Of a stretch of DNA of 64,000 nt, positions 8,280 to 16,558 are shown piece after piece; position 1 is the stretch's first letter, and the number at the start of each line of letters is the position of its first letter. The notes under the pieces were generated by a model. That model was given only the letters and a program-made list of their open reading frames with translations. It was not told the origin of the DNA and did not search any database. The translations under genes and the position numbers were made by a program. Source of the stretch: Prosthecobacter debontii (lineage in GTDB: Bacteria > Verrucomicrobiota > Verrucomicrobiia > Verrucomicrobiales > Verrucomicrobiaceae); contig NZ_FUYE01000005.1 of the NCBI RefSeq assembly GCF_900167535.1, positions 1 through 64,000 of the forward strand, written 5' to 3'.

Positions 8280-9581
8280 TCACCAGCAGAGCCCTTCGTA
8301 GCTCCAGGGCAGCGTTTGCAATTCACGCCAGCCATTGACATCAATGACGCTCTGCTCGGGCTTCACCCAGACCGCGAGATCGTCCACTTTGACGCATTTC
8401 TGGGAAGCGACGATGAGGTCGCTGCTCTCGACAACTTCCTGTGCGTCGGCCTTCAGCAGGGAGGCGAGGTGAGGCATGCGACGTTGGATCTCGGCTTCAT
8501 TGGCACCAATCAGGCGGGAGAGGTTGAGACTCGGATCATAGATGCTGAGCTGATAGCCACGGCCTAACAGCGTTTCCGCCACGGCCACCATCGGGCTGCC
8601 GCGCAGATCATCGGTGTCAGCTTTGAAGGCGAGACCGAGGAGGCCGATCTTGCGAGTGTTCTTGCTGGTGATCAGTTTGATCAGCAGATCCAGGTGAGCG
8701 TGGTTGGTATCCAGCGTATTATCCAGAAGCGGTAGGCTGATCCCCTCTTGCCGCGCAAAGGAAAGCAGCGCGCTGACGTCCTTAGGTAAGCAGGAACCTC
8801 CGAAGGGATTGCCCGGTTTCATGTAATAGCGGGAAATATTGAGCTTTGTGTCCGAGCAGACCACATCCATCACGCGTGCCCCATCCTCTCCAAGGAATTT
8901 GCAGAGGCGGCCGATCTCATTGGCAAACCCAACCTTCAGCGCGTGGAAGTAGTTGCAGGAGTATTTGATCATCTCTGCACCTTCCCAGGCGAGCACGGAG
9001 GGGCTGCCGCCGAGGAGTTGTTTGGCCTCCTCACTTTCGGGCTCCTTACCGTCATGGGTGCCAACGACAGCCAGTGAGGGCTCTCTGAAGTCTTTGACGG
9101 CGGTGCCTTCACGCAGGAACTCGGGGCAATAGTAAATGCGCACCTGACCGGAGGTGCGCAGATCCTCAAAGAAATCTCGGACCATGCTGCGGGTGCTGCC
9201 TGGCAGCATGGTGCTGCGGAAGAGAATGATGTGCTTCTTGCCACTCTCGCGGAGGGCTTGGGAGATCTGCTCGCTGACCTTGCGGACGAAGTCCAGATTC
9301 AGCCGACCCGAGGCCAGGGAAGGGGTGCCGACGCAGATGATGCTGGCGTCGGTCTTGGCCACGGCGGCAGCAGCGTCTGTGGTGGCCGAGAGACGGCCTT
9401 CACGTTTCGCGGTCTGGAGGAGATCGTCCAGCTCAGGCTCAATGATGGGAGAGATGCCGGAATTGAACGCGTCCACCTTCGCCTGCTGCACATCGGCTCC
9501 GATGATGCGATGCCCCTGCTCAGCCAGACACCCGGCGGTGACGGCTCCCACATAACCTAGACCAAAGATACTGACGTCCAT
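8280..9581 (-). CDS. algD: GDP-mannose 6-dehydrogenase-like sugar dehydrogenase
   Basis: The 433-residue protein belongs to the UDP-glucose/GDP-mannose dehydrogenase family. It has an N-terminal NAD-binding motif FGLGYVGAVTAGCLA, a central domain with EMIKYSCNYFHALK and catalytic Cys264 in GGSCLPKD, and a C-terminal sugar-nucleotide domain (GLLGLAFKADTDDLR). Motifs such as PIIEPELDDLL, SRYYMKPG and the C-terminal EGLCW are closer to AlgD than to UDP-glucose dehydrogenase. The reaction oxidises GDP-mannose to GDP-mannuronate with two NAD. No other alginate or uronate-polysaccharide genes are nearby, so the product's use is open. UDP-sugar specificity remains possible. Confidence 0.78.
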   Translation of the reverse strand: MDVSIFGLGYVGAVTAGCLAEQGHRIIGADVQQAKVDAFNSGISPIIEPELDDLLQTAKREGRLSATTDAAAAVAKTDASIICVGTPSLASGRLNLDFVRKVSEQISQALRESGKKHIILFRSTMLPGSTRSMVRDFFEDLRTSGQVRIYYCPEFLREGTAVKDFREPSLAVVGTHDGKEPESEEAKQLLGGSPSVLAWEGAEMIKYSCNYFHALKVGFANEIGRLCKFLGEDGARVMDVVCSDTKLNISRYYMKPGNPFGGSCLPKDVSALLSFARQEGISLPLLDNTLDTNHAHLDLLIKLITSKNTRKIGLLGLAFKADTDDLRGSPMVAVAETLLGRGYQLSIYDPSLNLSRLIGANEAEIQRRMPHLASLLKADAQEVVESSDLIVASQKCVKVDDLAVWVKPEQSVIDVNGWRELQTLPWSYEGLCW

Positions 9582-9626
9582 GGGCGCACATACACAGCCT
9601 TTCGCGATTCGACAAGGGCCGACAAG

Positions 9627-10358
9627 TCAGTTCTTTTTCACTAAAAACATCATGACGAAGAGCCCTAGCAGCATTCCTGCAATGCAGATGAGCCAAAAGT
9701 TGGCCGGGGTGTCAGCCAATCGACTGTGAACCTCCATGCCAAAGACGCTGGCCAGCGCCGTGAGCGGAAGGAAGAGCGCCGCCAGGAGATTGAGTCGGTG
9801 CGCGGTCGCCGCCATCTGCCGAGCGGTCGCCGCTTGGGCCTCGGCTTGACGGGCGGCAATGAAGTTTAGGCCAAACTGGGCGTCCTGAAGCAGGAGTTCC
9901 GCATTGCGCTCGATGCCTGCGGCTAAGTCTCGCAGGTTGATCAGTTCGCGTTCTTCTTTTACCATGTCTCGGGCCTGCTGAAGAGCACGATGTAGCCCCC
10001 GGGAGGAGCGTAGGACGGGCGCGAGACGCTCCAGAACCTCATGGTATTGAGCCGCTGTATTGGCCTGAGTCTCAGCCGCTTCAAGCTCGATCAGCTTGGA
10101 GTCATAGCTGCGTAAATGCTCGCCGAGCGCAGGGAGGCCATTGCCGAGGAGATTGGTCTTCCACTCCGCTTCTGGACTCCTCCAAAATAGAGCGGCCTTG
10201 CGCTGATGTTCATCGGGTAACGGGAGCTGGTGGAGAATGATGAGCAGGTGACCTTCCTCAAACATCGCGCGTTGAGGTCCGGCTTCACGGCCCAGACGCT
10301 GACGAATGGTCTCAGGCAAGTTCCACAGCTTCGGGAGAAGGCTGACTTCGGGTTTCAT
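9627..10358 (-). CDS. CorA-like membrane protein with altered signature
   Basis: This 243-residue protein has a cytoplasmic, helical N-terminal part with a long amphipathic or coiled region (about 85-190) and two membrane segments at the C-terminus (LLAALFLPLTALASVF and FWLICIAGMLLGLFVMMFL). This is the CorA/ZntB arrangement. The ion-selectivity signature after the first helix, normally GMN, reads GMEV here, and the protein is shorter than usual CorA (about 316). It may transport divalent cations with different selectivity, or be a non-transporting relative. The gene stands alone between algD and the divergent photolyase gene. Confidence 0.6.
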   Translation of the reverse strand: MKPEVSLLPKLWNLPETIRQRLGREAGPQRAMFEEGHLLIILHQLPLPDEHQRKAALFWRSPEAEWKTNLLGNGLPALGEHLRSYDSKLIELEAAETQANTAAQYHEVLERLAPVLRSSRGLHRALQQARDMVKEERELINLRDLAAGIERNAELLLQDAQFGLNFIAARQAEAQAATARQMAATAHRLNLLAALFLPLTALASVFGMEVHSRLADTPANFWLICIAGMLLGLFVMMFLVKKN

Positions 10359-10517
10359 CGTGCAGCGAAGCTAGCGAGGTATGAGCCCGACAGGAATGAT
10401 AAATTTTGGCAGGATTAATAGTGGGATGGTTTGCGGGTGGAGTTATTGAATCGTTTTGTGAAGTCCCGCCCAAAATGACTGTCGACCACCGCAACGCCCT
10501 GAAACGTAAAGGCAGGC

Positions 10518-12047
10518 ATGCGCCATCTGATCCTTATTCTCGGTGATCAACTCAACCGTGATTCAGCGGTCTGGGATGGCTTTGATCCGCAGGTAGATGC
10601 AGTGTGGATGGCGGAGGTGGAACGAGAGTCCACGAAAGTCTGGAATCATAAGGCGAGGATTGTGGCCTTTCTCGCTGCGATGCGCCATTTTGCCGAGAGT
10701 CTTCGGCAGGAGGACATCACGGTGCACTACCGTCGGTTAGACGATCCTGAAAACCACGGAGATTTCAGGATGGAGTTGGAGGCTGCGGTGAAGAAGCTCA
10801 GACCGCAAAGCCTCGTGATGGTTGAAGCTGGGGAGTGGCAGGTCAGGGAGGATTTTCGTGCGACGGCAGCGCGATTGAAGTTACCTCTCGATGAACGTGA
10901 AGACCGCCACTTTATGGCTTCGCATGCCGATTTCGCCAAACATGCGGAAGGACGTAAACAATTGCGTATGGAGTATTTCTACCGGGAGATGCGTCAACGC
11001 TATGGCGTGCTCATGGATGGGAAGAAGCCGATGGGCGGAGACTGGAATTACGACAGTGAAAACCGCAAGAGCTTTGGCAAAGAGGGGCCGACTCTGCATG
11101 CCGCCCCCGTGCGTTTTTTGCCGGATGAAATCACTCAAGGGGTGATGGCTGTGGTGGAACAGAAACTGGCGAAGCACCCTGGGAGCTTGGCTGATTTTGA
11201 TTGGCCCGTGACGCCTGACGAGGCCCAGCAAGCGCTTGATGATTTCATTCAACATCGTTTGGCGGACTTTGGGGATTATCAGGATGCCATGTGGACGAAT
11301 GAACCCTGGTTGTTTCACAGCCGACTGAGCACTGCGATGAACCTCAAGTTGCTGGATCCCCGGGATGTGATTCGGGCGGCTGAAAAGGCCTACCAGACAG
11401 GAACTGCTCCACTGGCTGCGGTCGAGGGTTTCATTCGCCAGATCCTCGGTTGGCGGGAGTATGTGCGCGGCATCTACTGGCGCTTTATGCCGGGCTACGT
11501 GACCCTGAACGAACTCCAAGCTCATCAGCGGTTGCCGGACTTTTATTGGACCGGTGAAACCGACATGAATTGCCTGCGTGAGACGATTGGCCAGACTCTT
11601 CGTTATGGGTATGCCCACCACATTCAACGGCTTATGGTGACCGGATTGTTTACCCTGCTGTTAGGCGTGCGGCCCCAGGAGGTGCACGAATGGTATCTGG
11701 CCGTGTATGTGGATGCGGTGGAGTGGGTGGAACTGCCGAACACCCTTGGCATGTCTCAGCATGGCGATGGTGGCATCATGGCCAGTAAGCCCTACATCGC
11801 GTCTGGTAAATACATCCAGCGGATGTCCAATTACTGCGCAGGATGTCGCTACGATCCGGCGACATCGACCGGGCCAAAGGCCTGCCCTTTCACCACGCTG
11901 TATTGGGATTTCCTCATGCAGCACGAGCCCCGGCTGCGGCTAAACCAACGCATGAGCATGCAAGTGAGGAATTTGGCGCGGCTGAGTGAGACGGAAAAAC
12001 AATCTATCCAAGCGCAGGCGGAGTCCATCCGGCAGTCTTTGGCGTAG
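10518..12047 (+). CDS. FeS-containing prokaryotic photolyase/cryptochrome (PhrB/CryB type)
   Basis: The 509-residue protein opens with HLILILGDQLN and WMAEV, typical of the deoxyribodipyrimidine photolyase-related family with an N-terminal antenna domain. Four Cys residues at 352 (MNCLR), 440 and 443 (NYCAGC) and 456 (KACPF) have the same spacing as the four 4Fe-4S ligands known in Agrobacterium PhrB (350, 438, 441, 454, from memory). The FAD region includes GWREYVRGIYW and NTLGMSQHGDGG. Members repair (6-4) photoproducts using light, or act as cryptochrome photoreceptors. An SDR gene follows after 10 bases, suggesting one transcript. Repair versus signalling cannot be decided from sequence. 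Confidence 0.9.
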   Translation: MRHLILILGDQLNRDSAVWDGFDPQVDAVWMAEVERESTKVWNHKARIVAFLAAMRHFAESLRQEDITVHYRRLDDPENHGDFRMELEAAVKKLRPQSLVMVEAGEWQVREDFRATAARLKLPLDEREDRHFMASHADFAKHAEGRKQLRMEYFYREMRQRYGVLMDGKKPMGGDWNYDSENRKSFGKEGPTLHAAPVRFLPDEITQGVMAVVEQKLAKHPGSLADFDWPVTPDEAQQALDDFIQHRLADFGDYQDAMWTNEPWLFHSRLSTAMNLKLLDPRDVIRAAEKAYQTGTAPLAAVEGFIRQILGWREYVRGIYWRFMPGYVTLNELQAHQRLPDFYWTGETDMNCLRETIGQTLRYGYAHHIQRLMVTGLFTLLLGVRPQEVHEWYLAVYVDAVEWVELPNTLGMSQHGDGGIMASKPYIASGKYIQRMSNYCAGCRYDPATSTGPKACPFTTLYWDFLMQHEPRLRLNQRMSMQVRNLARLSETEKQSIQAQAESIRQSLA

Positions 12048-12057
12048 AAGGCTGAAC

Positions 12058-12900
12058 ATGAGTGACTCTTCCCACGTTTGGTTCATGACTGGTTGTTCAT
12101 CAGGATTTGGCCATGCCTTGGCCGAGGCTGCTTTGTTGGCGGGAGACCTGGTTATCGCTACGGCGCGAAATCGCGCAGATGTGGAGATGCTAGAGCATGT
12201 CGGGGCAGGGCGATGTCAGATCATGGCTCTCGATGTGACCCAGCCCGAGCAAGTAAAAACGGTGATCCGCGAAGCCCAGGCCGTTTGGGGGAAGCTGGAT
12301 GTGGTGGTCAATAACGCCGGTTATGGTCTCCTCGGCGCTGTTGAGGAATGCAGTGAAAAACAGGTTCGGCGAAATTTTGAGACCAACTTCTTTGGTCCGT
12401 TGCATATCATTCAGGCGGTAGCACCGATTCTGAGGGAACAGAAAAGGGGCCACATCATCAATATCAGTGCAGCGGCTGCCATCGCGAATTATCCAGGTTT
12501 TGGCATCTACGGCGCGGCCAAAGCGGCCTTGGAAGCGATGAGCGAAAGCCTGCGTTTAGAGCTGGCCGGGTATGGCGTGAAGGTCACTCTGGTTCAGCCA
12601 GGGCCCTTCCGCACTAGGTTCATCGGCAAGGGTATGGAGCGGACGACCATCTCCGAGGCGTATGCTGGGAGTGTGGGAAAATTTGCGACCTACCTGGAAA
12701 AAGTGGATGGCAAGCAGCCCGGCGATCCCGAGAGGGCAGCCGCGTTGATTGTCAAATTGGTCCATGAGGGCACCGCGCCTTTCCGGCTGCCCTTGGGAAA
12801 ATATGCGATCAAAAAAGCGCGAGACACGGCTGCTGCGCGGGTGAAAGAATTGGAGGTGTGGGAAGAAGCTGCCAGTAAGACCGATGTGCCCGCCTCATGA
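12058..12900 (+). CDS. Short-chain dehydrogenase/reductase
   Basis: The start at 12058 gives a standard SDR beginning right before the Rossmann fold; an upstream start at 11986 would overlap the photolyase gene and add 24 basic residues. The 280-residue protein shows the cofactor motif TGCSSGFG, NNAG (VVNNAGYG), a catalytic Ser (INISAAAAIA region) and YxxxK (YGAAKAALEAM). The pattern TARN after the second strand suggests NADP preference. Homologues with the TGCSSGFG motif are usually annotated as generic oxidoreductases. Co-transcription with the photolyase gene is likely from the 10-base gap, but a functional link is not established. Confidence 0.85.
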   Translation: MSDSSHVWFMTGCSSGFGHALAEAALLAGDLVIATARNRADVEMLEHVGAGRCQIMALDVTQPEQVKTVIREAQAVWGKLDVVVNNAGYGLLGAVEECSEKQVRRNFETNFFGPLHIIQAVAPILREQKRGHIINISAAAAIANYPGFGIYGAAKAALEAMSESLRLELAGYGVKVTLVQPGPFRTRFIGKGMERTTISEAYAGSVGKFATYLEKVDGKQPGDPERAAALIVKLVHEGTAPFRLPLGKYAIKKARDTAAARVKELEVWEEAASKTDVPAS

Positions 12901-12939
12901 AGGCTGGACATCTTGAATAAAGTCGTCTCAAAATCGAGT

Positions 12940-14517
12940 ATGCACTTTTTGAGCCAGAAGAAAGGCAGGGCTTGGCTCCTTGTTACCTGGGTTTTAGTCG
13001 TCAGCATCGCTTCTTTGGTGGGAACTCATTTGCTTTTGGAGTGGCTGGCAAATCGTCAATGGAGTTACGCTCAACAGGTAATTCGCGACAAAGGCTTGGT
13101 GCTGGATTGGAGGGAGCTGTTGCCTCCGCGCTTGGCTGAAGACGTTAACTATGCAGCGATTGATCCGCTCTGGGGCATCAATTTCAGTGAGGCTTCTGAG
13201 GAACAGAATGAGAGGGTTTTAGCAAACCGTCAGCTTTTAAGACAAGCTCAGAAGGGATTGGAAACGGCATATCTATCCACATCAAGCGTAGCGTTAGGAC
13301 GACTCCCTGAATGGTCCCAAATATCGACTTCGCTGGTTAAATCGAAGCTCTTGGAAAAGTCGCCGCCTGTTGGAGGTGAGGCGGTTGCGATACATCAAGC
13401 CCTTGATCAGAAAATACCTATCTTAAGGCAGATCGCCATCGCTTCTTTCGCCTATTCTGAAGCGGAATTTATGCCGAGTTGGCTGGGACAGGACTTATCA
13501 AAAATTTTACATGAGAATAAAATTCCATTGAGTTCCACCTTGAACCTGGTTTGCAAAGGGTTGCTTCTACAAGGTATTGCCGCGGTGGAGTCCGGTGATT
13601 ATGTCTTAGCACTAGCCGATGCTCGGGCGGTAATCTTATTGTCAAAGGCAATGATGAGGGAACCCTCCAGTTTGGGGCGTCTCGTCGCAATGGTTTACCT
13701 CCGTCAAACCAATGAAATTTTATGGAATCTATGCCGACATCGTAGTTTGTCAGATGAACAATGGACTGATTTTGGGCGATTATTGTCCAGTATCGATCAC
13801 GAGCACGACTATTTACGTCAGCATAATCTTGAGATGGCTGGGAATTTGGAGGTGATAGGGCACCTTGCTGAACATCGCAGCAAATGTGCCGCTTTCTTCG
13901 ATGCACCGCTAATAGAGAGTTTCGTGCGGCCCGAGATGGCTCCGCTTCTACCGGACTGGTTCTTTACACTCAACAGGGCGAGGGTAGCTGGGTTTGAGAT
14001 GGAACACGTTTTTCATCCTTTCCAGGAGAATGGCTGGGCGGGTGTCTCGGCTCAGCGAGAAATGCTGATAAAGGATCTTCACTTAGCTGAGGCGGAGTGG
14101 AAGCATATGGATTTGGTCTTCTCCCGGCTGTTAATGACGACTATTTACAGCTCTTTGAATCAGGCGCTCCAATATGAAAGTGTCTGGAGGCAGGGTATTG
14201 TTGCCGGTGCTTTGGAGCGCTATTACTTGAAGCATCAGAATTATCCAGACAAGCTGCAACAGTTACTGCCTGATTTTCTTAATTCGGTGCCGCTGGATCC
14301 GATGGATCATCAGCCTGTCCGTTACACCCTGACCGACTCTGGCCGTTACAAACTCTGGTGTGTGGGAGTTGATGGTCGAGATGATGGTGGAAAAGTGAAT
14401 CCAGGAAATAAGTCTAACCCTGACGGCAGCTTGAATCGGCCAACCTACCTGGGTGATTGGGTTTGGCAGTATGAGCCAGTGCCGCTGGCAACAGAGTCAG
14501 ATTCCGAGGGGAAATAG
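12940..14517 (+). CDS. Membrane-anchored protein with pseudopilin-like C-terminal segment, unknown function
   Basis: The ATG at 12940 is chosen; an in-frame TTG at 12913 is an alternative that adds nine residues. The protein (525 residues from the ATG) has an N-terminal membrane helix (WLLVTWVLVVSIASLVGTHLLL) and a long helical extracytoplasmic part. Near the end it carries YPDKLQQLLPDFLNSVPLDP, followed by YKLWCVGVDGRDDGG, a pattern also seen at the C-terminus of type II secretion pseudopilins and of many planctomycetal and verrucomicrobial proteins. I do not recognise a function. The gene is visibly richer in A+T than its neighbours, which may indicate transfer or weak codon selection. Confidence 0.6.
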   Translation: MHFLSQKKGRAWLLVTWVLVVSIASLVGTHLLLEWLANRQWSYAQQVIRDKGLVLDWRELLPPRLAEDVNYAAIDPLWGINFSEASEEQNERVLANRQLLRQAQKGLETAYLSTSSVALGRLPEWSQISTSLVKSKLLEKSPPVGGEAVAIHQALDQKIPILRQIAIASFAYSEAEFMPSWLGQDLSKILHENKIPLSSTLNLVCKGLLLQGIAAVESGDYVLALADARAVILLSKAMMREPSSLGRLVAMVYLRQTNEILWNLCRHRSLSDEQWTDFGRLLSSIDHEHDYLRQHNLEMAGNLEVIGHLAEHRSKCAAFFDAPLIESFVRPEMAPLLPDWFFTLNRARVAGFEMEHVFHPFQENGWAGVSAQREMLIKDLHLAEAEWKHMDLVFSRLLMTTIYSSLNQALQYESVWRQGIVAGALERYYLKHQNYPDKLQQLLPDFLNSVPLDPMDHQPVRYTLTDSGRYKLWCVGVDGRDDGGKVNPGNKSNPDGSLNRPTYLGDWVWQYEPVPLATESDSEGK

Positions 14518-14574
14518 TCTTGACGAGTTGGTAATACAATCGTTGGACTGAAATAGTGCTCCCAAAAAAGCCCC

Positions 14575-14602
14575 TTGCAAACTGTTCAGGCTAGCCCATA
14601 AT
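14575..14602 (+). promoter_or_regulatory. Candidate sigma-70 promoter of rpoA-rplQ
   Basis: TTGCAA (14575-14580) and CATAAT (14597-14602) are separated by 16 bases. The -10 box matches the consensus at five of six positions, the -35 box at four. Transcription would start near 14609 and give an untranslated leader of about 109 bases before the rpoA start. A GGAGGT element in that leader lies about 25 bases before the ATG, too far to act as a normal ribosome binding site. Confidence 0.45.
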
Positions 14603-14717
14603 CGCCACCCCTTGCGAGCTGCCTTGTCACTTCGCCGTTGGTCTCCAGTTCCGTTTTCTCACCTGAGAAGTTGCGGATGCTCGCTCTGGAGGTAACCCGG
14701 TTCATCATAAAACACCC

Positions 14718-15836
14718 ATGCCAGTCCGTCTCGCCCGATTCGAAATGCCGAGTCGCCTCGTCCGCAACGAGGCTACAGCTACCGATACCTACGCTCAGTT
14801 CGTCGCCGAACCTTTCGACAAAGGTTATGGCCACACGATCGGTAACTCCTTGCGCCGTGTGCTGCTTTCCTCCCTGGAAGGTGCCGCCATCACATCTGTG
14901 AAAATTCGTGGCGCTGAGCATGAGTTCAGCACCCTGCCTGGCGTCCTGGAAGACGTGGTACAGATCGTTCTGAACCTGAAGAAGGTGCGTTTCCGCCACC
15001 ACAGCGAGACCAAAGAAGCTCGCCTGCTTTCCATCAGCGTCGAGAAAGACGGCTCTGTCACTGCCGGTGACATCAAGGAAGACAATCACTACGAAGTGAT
15101 CAACAAGGACCAGGTGATCTGCACCCTGGACCGCAAAACCAAGTTTGAGTGCGAGTTCGAAGTGCGTGTCGGCCGTGGTTTCTCCACCTGGGAAGAAAAC
15201 AAGCGCCCTGATACCCCGATTGGCGTGATCCCAATCGACTCCATCTACAGCCCGGTGACCCGCGTGAAATACGCCGTGGAAAACACCCGTGTCGGTCAGA
15301 ACACCGACTATGACAAGCTGGTGTTGGACATCTGGACCGATGGCCGCATCGCCCCTGCGGATGCTCTGCTTCAGTCCGCTTCCATCCTGCGTCACCACCT
15401 GGACGTGTTCGTCAACTACGACGACAAGGCCATCGAATTCGAAGCGGCTCCAGAAGCCCAGACCGAAGAAAACAGCGAGCTGCGCAAGCTCCTGAACATG
15501 AGCGTCAACGAGATTGAGCTGTCCGTCCGCGCGGCGAATTGCCTGAACAACGCCAACATCACCTCCGTGGGCCAGTTGGCCATGAAGTCCGAGGCCGAGA
15601 TGCTGCGTTACCGCAACTTCGGCAAGAAGTCCCTCACCGAAATCAAAGAGAAGCTGGCCGAACTGGGGCTGTCTCTCGGCATGAAGTTCGACTCCTCGCT
15701 GCTTGAGCCGACCTCAGGTGCCAGCTCCTTGCTTGCTCGCAGCAGCATGCTTGCTGACGATGATGATGAAGCCGATGCTGTTGGTTTCGCTAACCTGATC
15801 GATAGCCATCTGCCTGATGGTGACGACGACGAATAA
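14718..15836 (+). CDS. rpoA: DNA-directed RNA polymerase subunit alpha
   Basis: The 372-residue protein has the alpha N-terminal dimerisation domain (TIGNSLRRVLLSSLEGAAITSVKIRG, split here from the flanking text) with the conserved LRRVLLSS helix, VLEDV and LDIWTDG motifs, and the C-terminal domain (about 255-330) with ELSVRAANCL and NFGKKSLTEIKEKL, which contacts DNA and activators. It is longer than the E. coli protein (329) because of an acidic tail after residue 330 (DDDDEADA, DGDDDE). It is followed after 37 bases by rplQ. The gene upstream is not a ribosomal protein gene, so the usual rpsM-rpsK-rpsD-rpoA order is broken here. Confidence 0.97.
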   Translation: MPVRLARFEMPSRLVRNEATATDTYAQFVAEPFDKGYGHTIGNSLRRVLLSSLEGAAITSVKIRGAEHEFSTLPGVLEDVVQIVLNLKKVRFRHHSETKEARLLSISVEKDGSVTAGDIKEDNHYEVINKDQVICTLDRKTKFECEFEVRVGRGFSTWEENKRPDTPIGVIPIDSIYSPVTRVKYAVENTRVGQNTDYDKLVLDIWTDGRIAPADALLQSASILRHHLDVFVNYDDKAIEFEAAPEAQTEENSELRKLLNMSVNEIELSVRAANCLNNANITSVGQLAMKSEAEMLRYRNFGKKSLTEIKEKLAELGLSLGMKFDSSLLEPTSGASSLLARSSMLADDDDEADAVGFANLIDSHLPDGDDDE

Positions 15837-15873
15837 TTTCCTGACCCCTTAGACCGATAGATAGAACGAAGAC

Positions 15874-16359
15874 ATGAAACACGGAAGAAAAGTCCCTAAA
15901 CTCCAGCGCGACGCTGCTCACCGCAAAGCTTTGCTGGCCAACTTGGTGTGCGCCTTGGTGGAGCATCGCCGCATCCGCACCACTTTGGCGAAGGCCAAAG
16001 CCGTGCGCCCGCTGGCTGAGAAGATGGTTACCCTGGGCAAGCGTGGTGACCTTCACGCTCGCCGCACGGCCATCGCTGAATTGCGCCAGACTGGCTCGGT
16101 GAAGAAGCTGTTCGAAGAGATCGCCCCTGCTTCCAAAGAGCGTCAAGGCGGCTACACCCGCATCATCAAGCTCGGCCAGCGCCGTAGCGACTCCGCTCCG
16201 ATGGCTTTCATCGAGTGGGTGGACGCTTACGTCCCCGCCGCTGCTGCTCCTGCAGCTGAAGAAGCTGAGGCTGAAGTGGTGACTGCTGAGGCTCCTGCCG
16301 AAGAAGCTCCGAAGAAGAAGCGCTCCACGAAGAAGGCTGCTGAGGCTGCCGCTGAGTAA
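15874..16359 (+). CDS. rplQ: 50S ribosomal protein L17 with C-terminal extension
   Basis: The first 120 residues match bacterial L17: [20 protein letters not shown], the [15 protein letters not shown] region ([15 protein letters not shown]), and [20 protein letters not shown]. The usual family length is about 120-130; this protein has 161 residues because of an Ala/Glu-rich tail followed by a Lys-rich block ([11 protein letters not shown]). L17 sits near the exit of the large-subunit peptide tunnel. The gene is the last in the rpoA-rplQ unit and is followed by a strong terminator. Confidence 0.96.
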   Translation: MKHGRKVPKLQRDAAHRKALLANLVCALVEHRRIRTTLAKAKAVRPLAEKMVTLGKRGDLHARRTAIAELRQTGSVKKLFEEIAPASKERQGGYTRIIKLGQRRSDSAPMAFIEWVDAYVPAAAAPAAEEAEAEVVTAEAPAEEAPKKKRSTKKAAEAAAE

Positions 16360-16396
16360 GCTCTCGATTCGGGTCGAATCTCTGATTCCATCATTC

Positions 16397-16430
16397 ACGC
16401 GGACATCGTTACGGTGTCCGCGTTTTTTTG
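16397..16430 (+). terminator. Rho-independent terminator of rpoA-rplQ
   Basis: A perfect 9-bp stem, ACGCGGACA (16397-16405) with TGTCCGCGT (16415-16423), is followed directly by a run of T. It lies 37 bases after the rplQ stop codon. Confidence 0.9.
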
Positions 16431-16558
16431 TTTTTTGAGGAGAAGCGCGCGGTTTGGTGAAAATAGCTTGCCTAGCCGGCCCGCTTTATGCGGAAATGCC
16501 TCAGGTCAGACGGACTCATATGGGTCACGGTCCTATCTTTTTCTGCCGAAAGCCTCCT

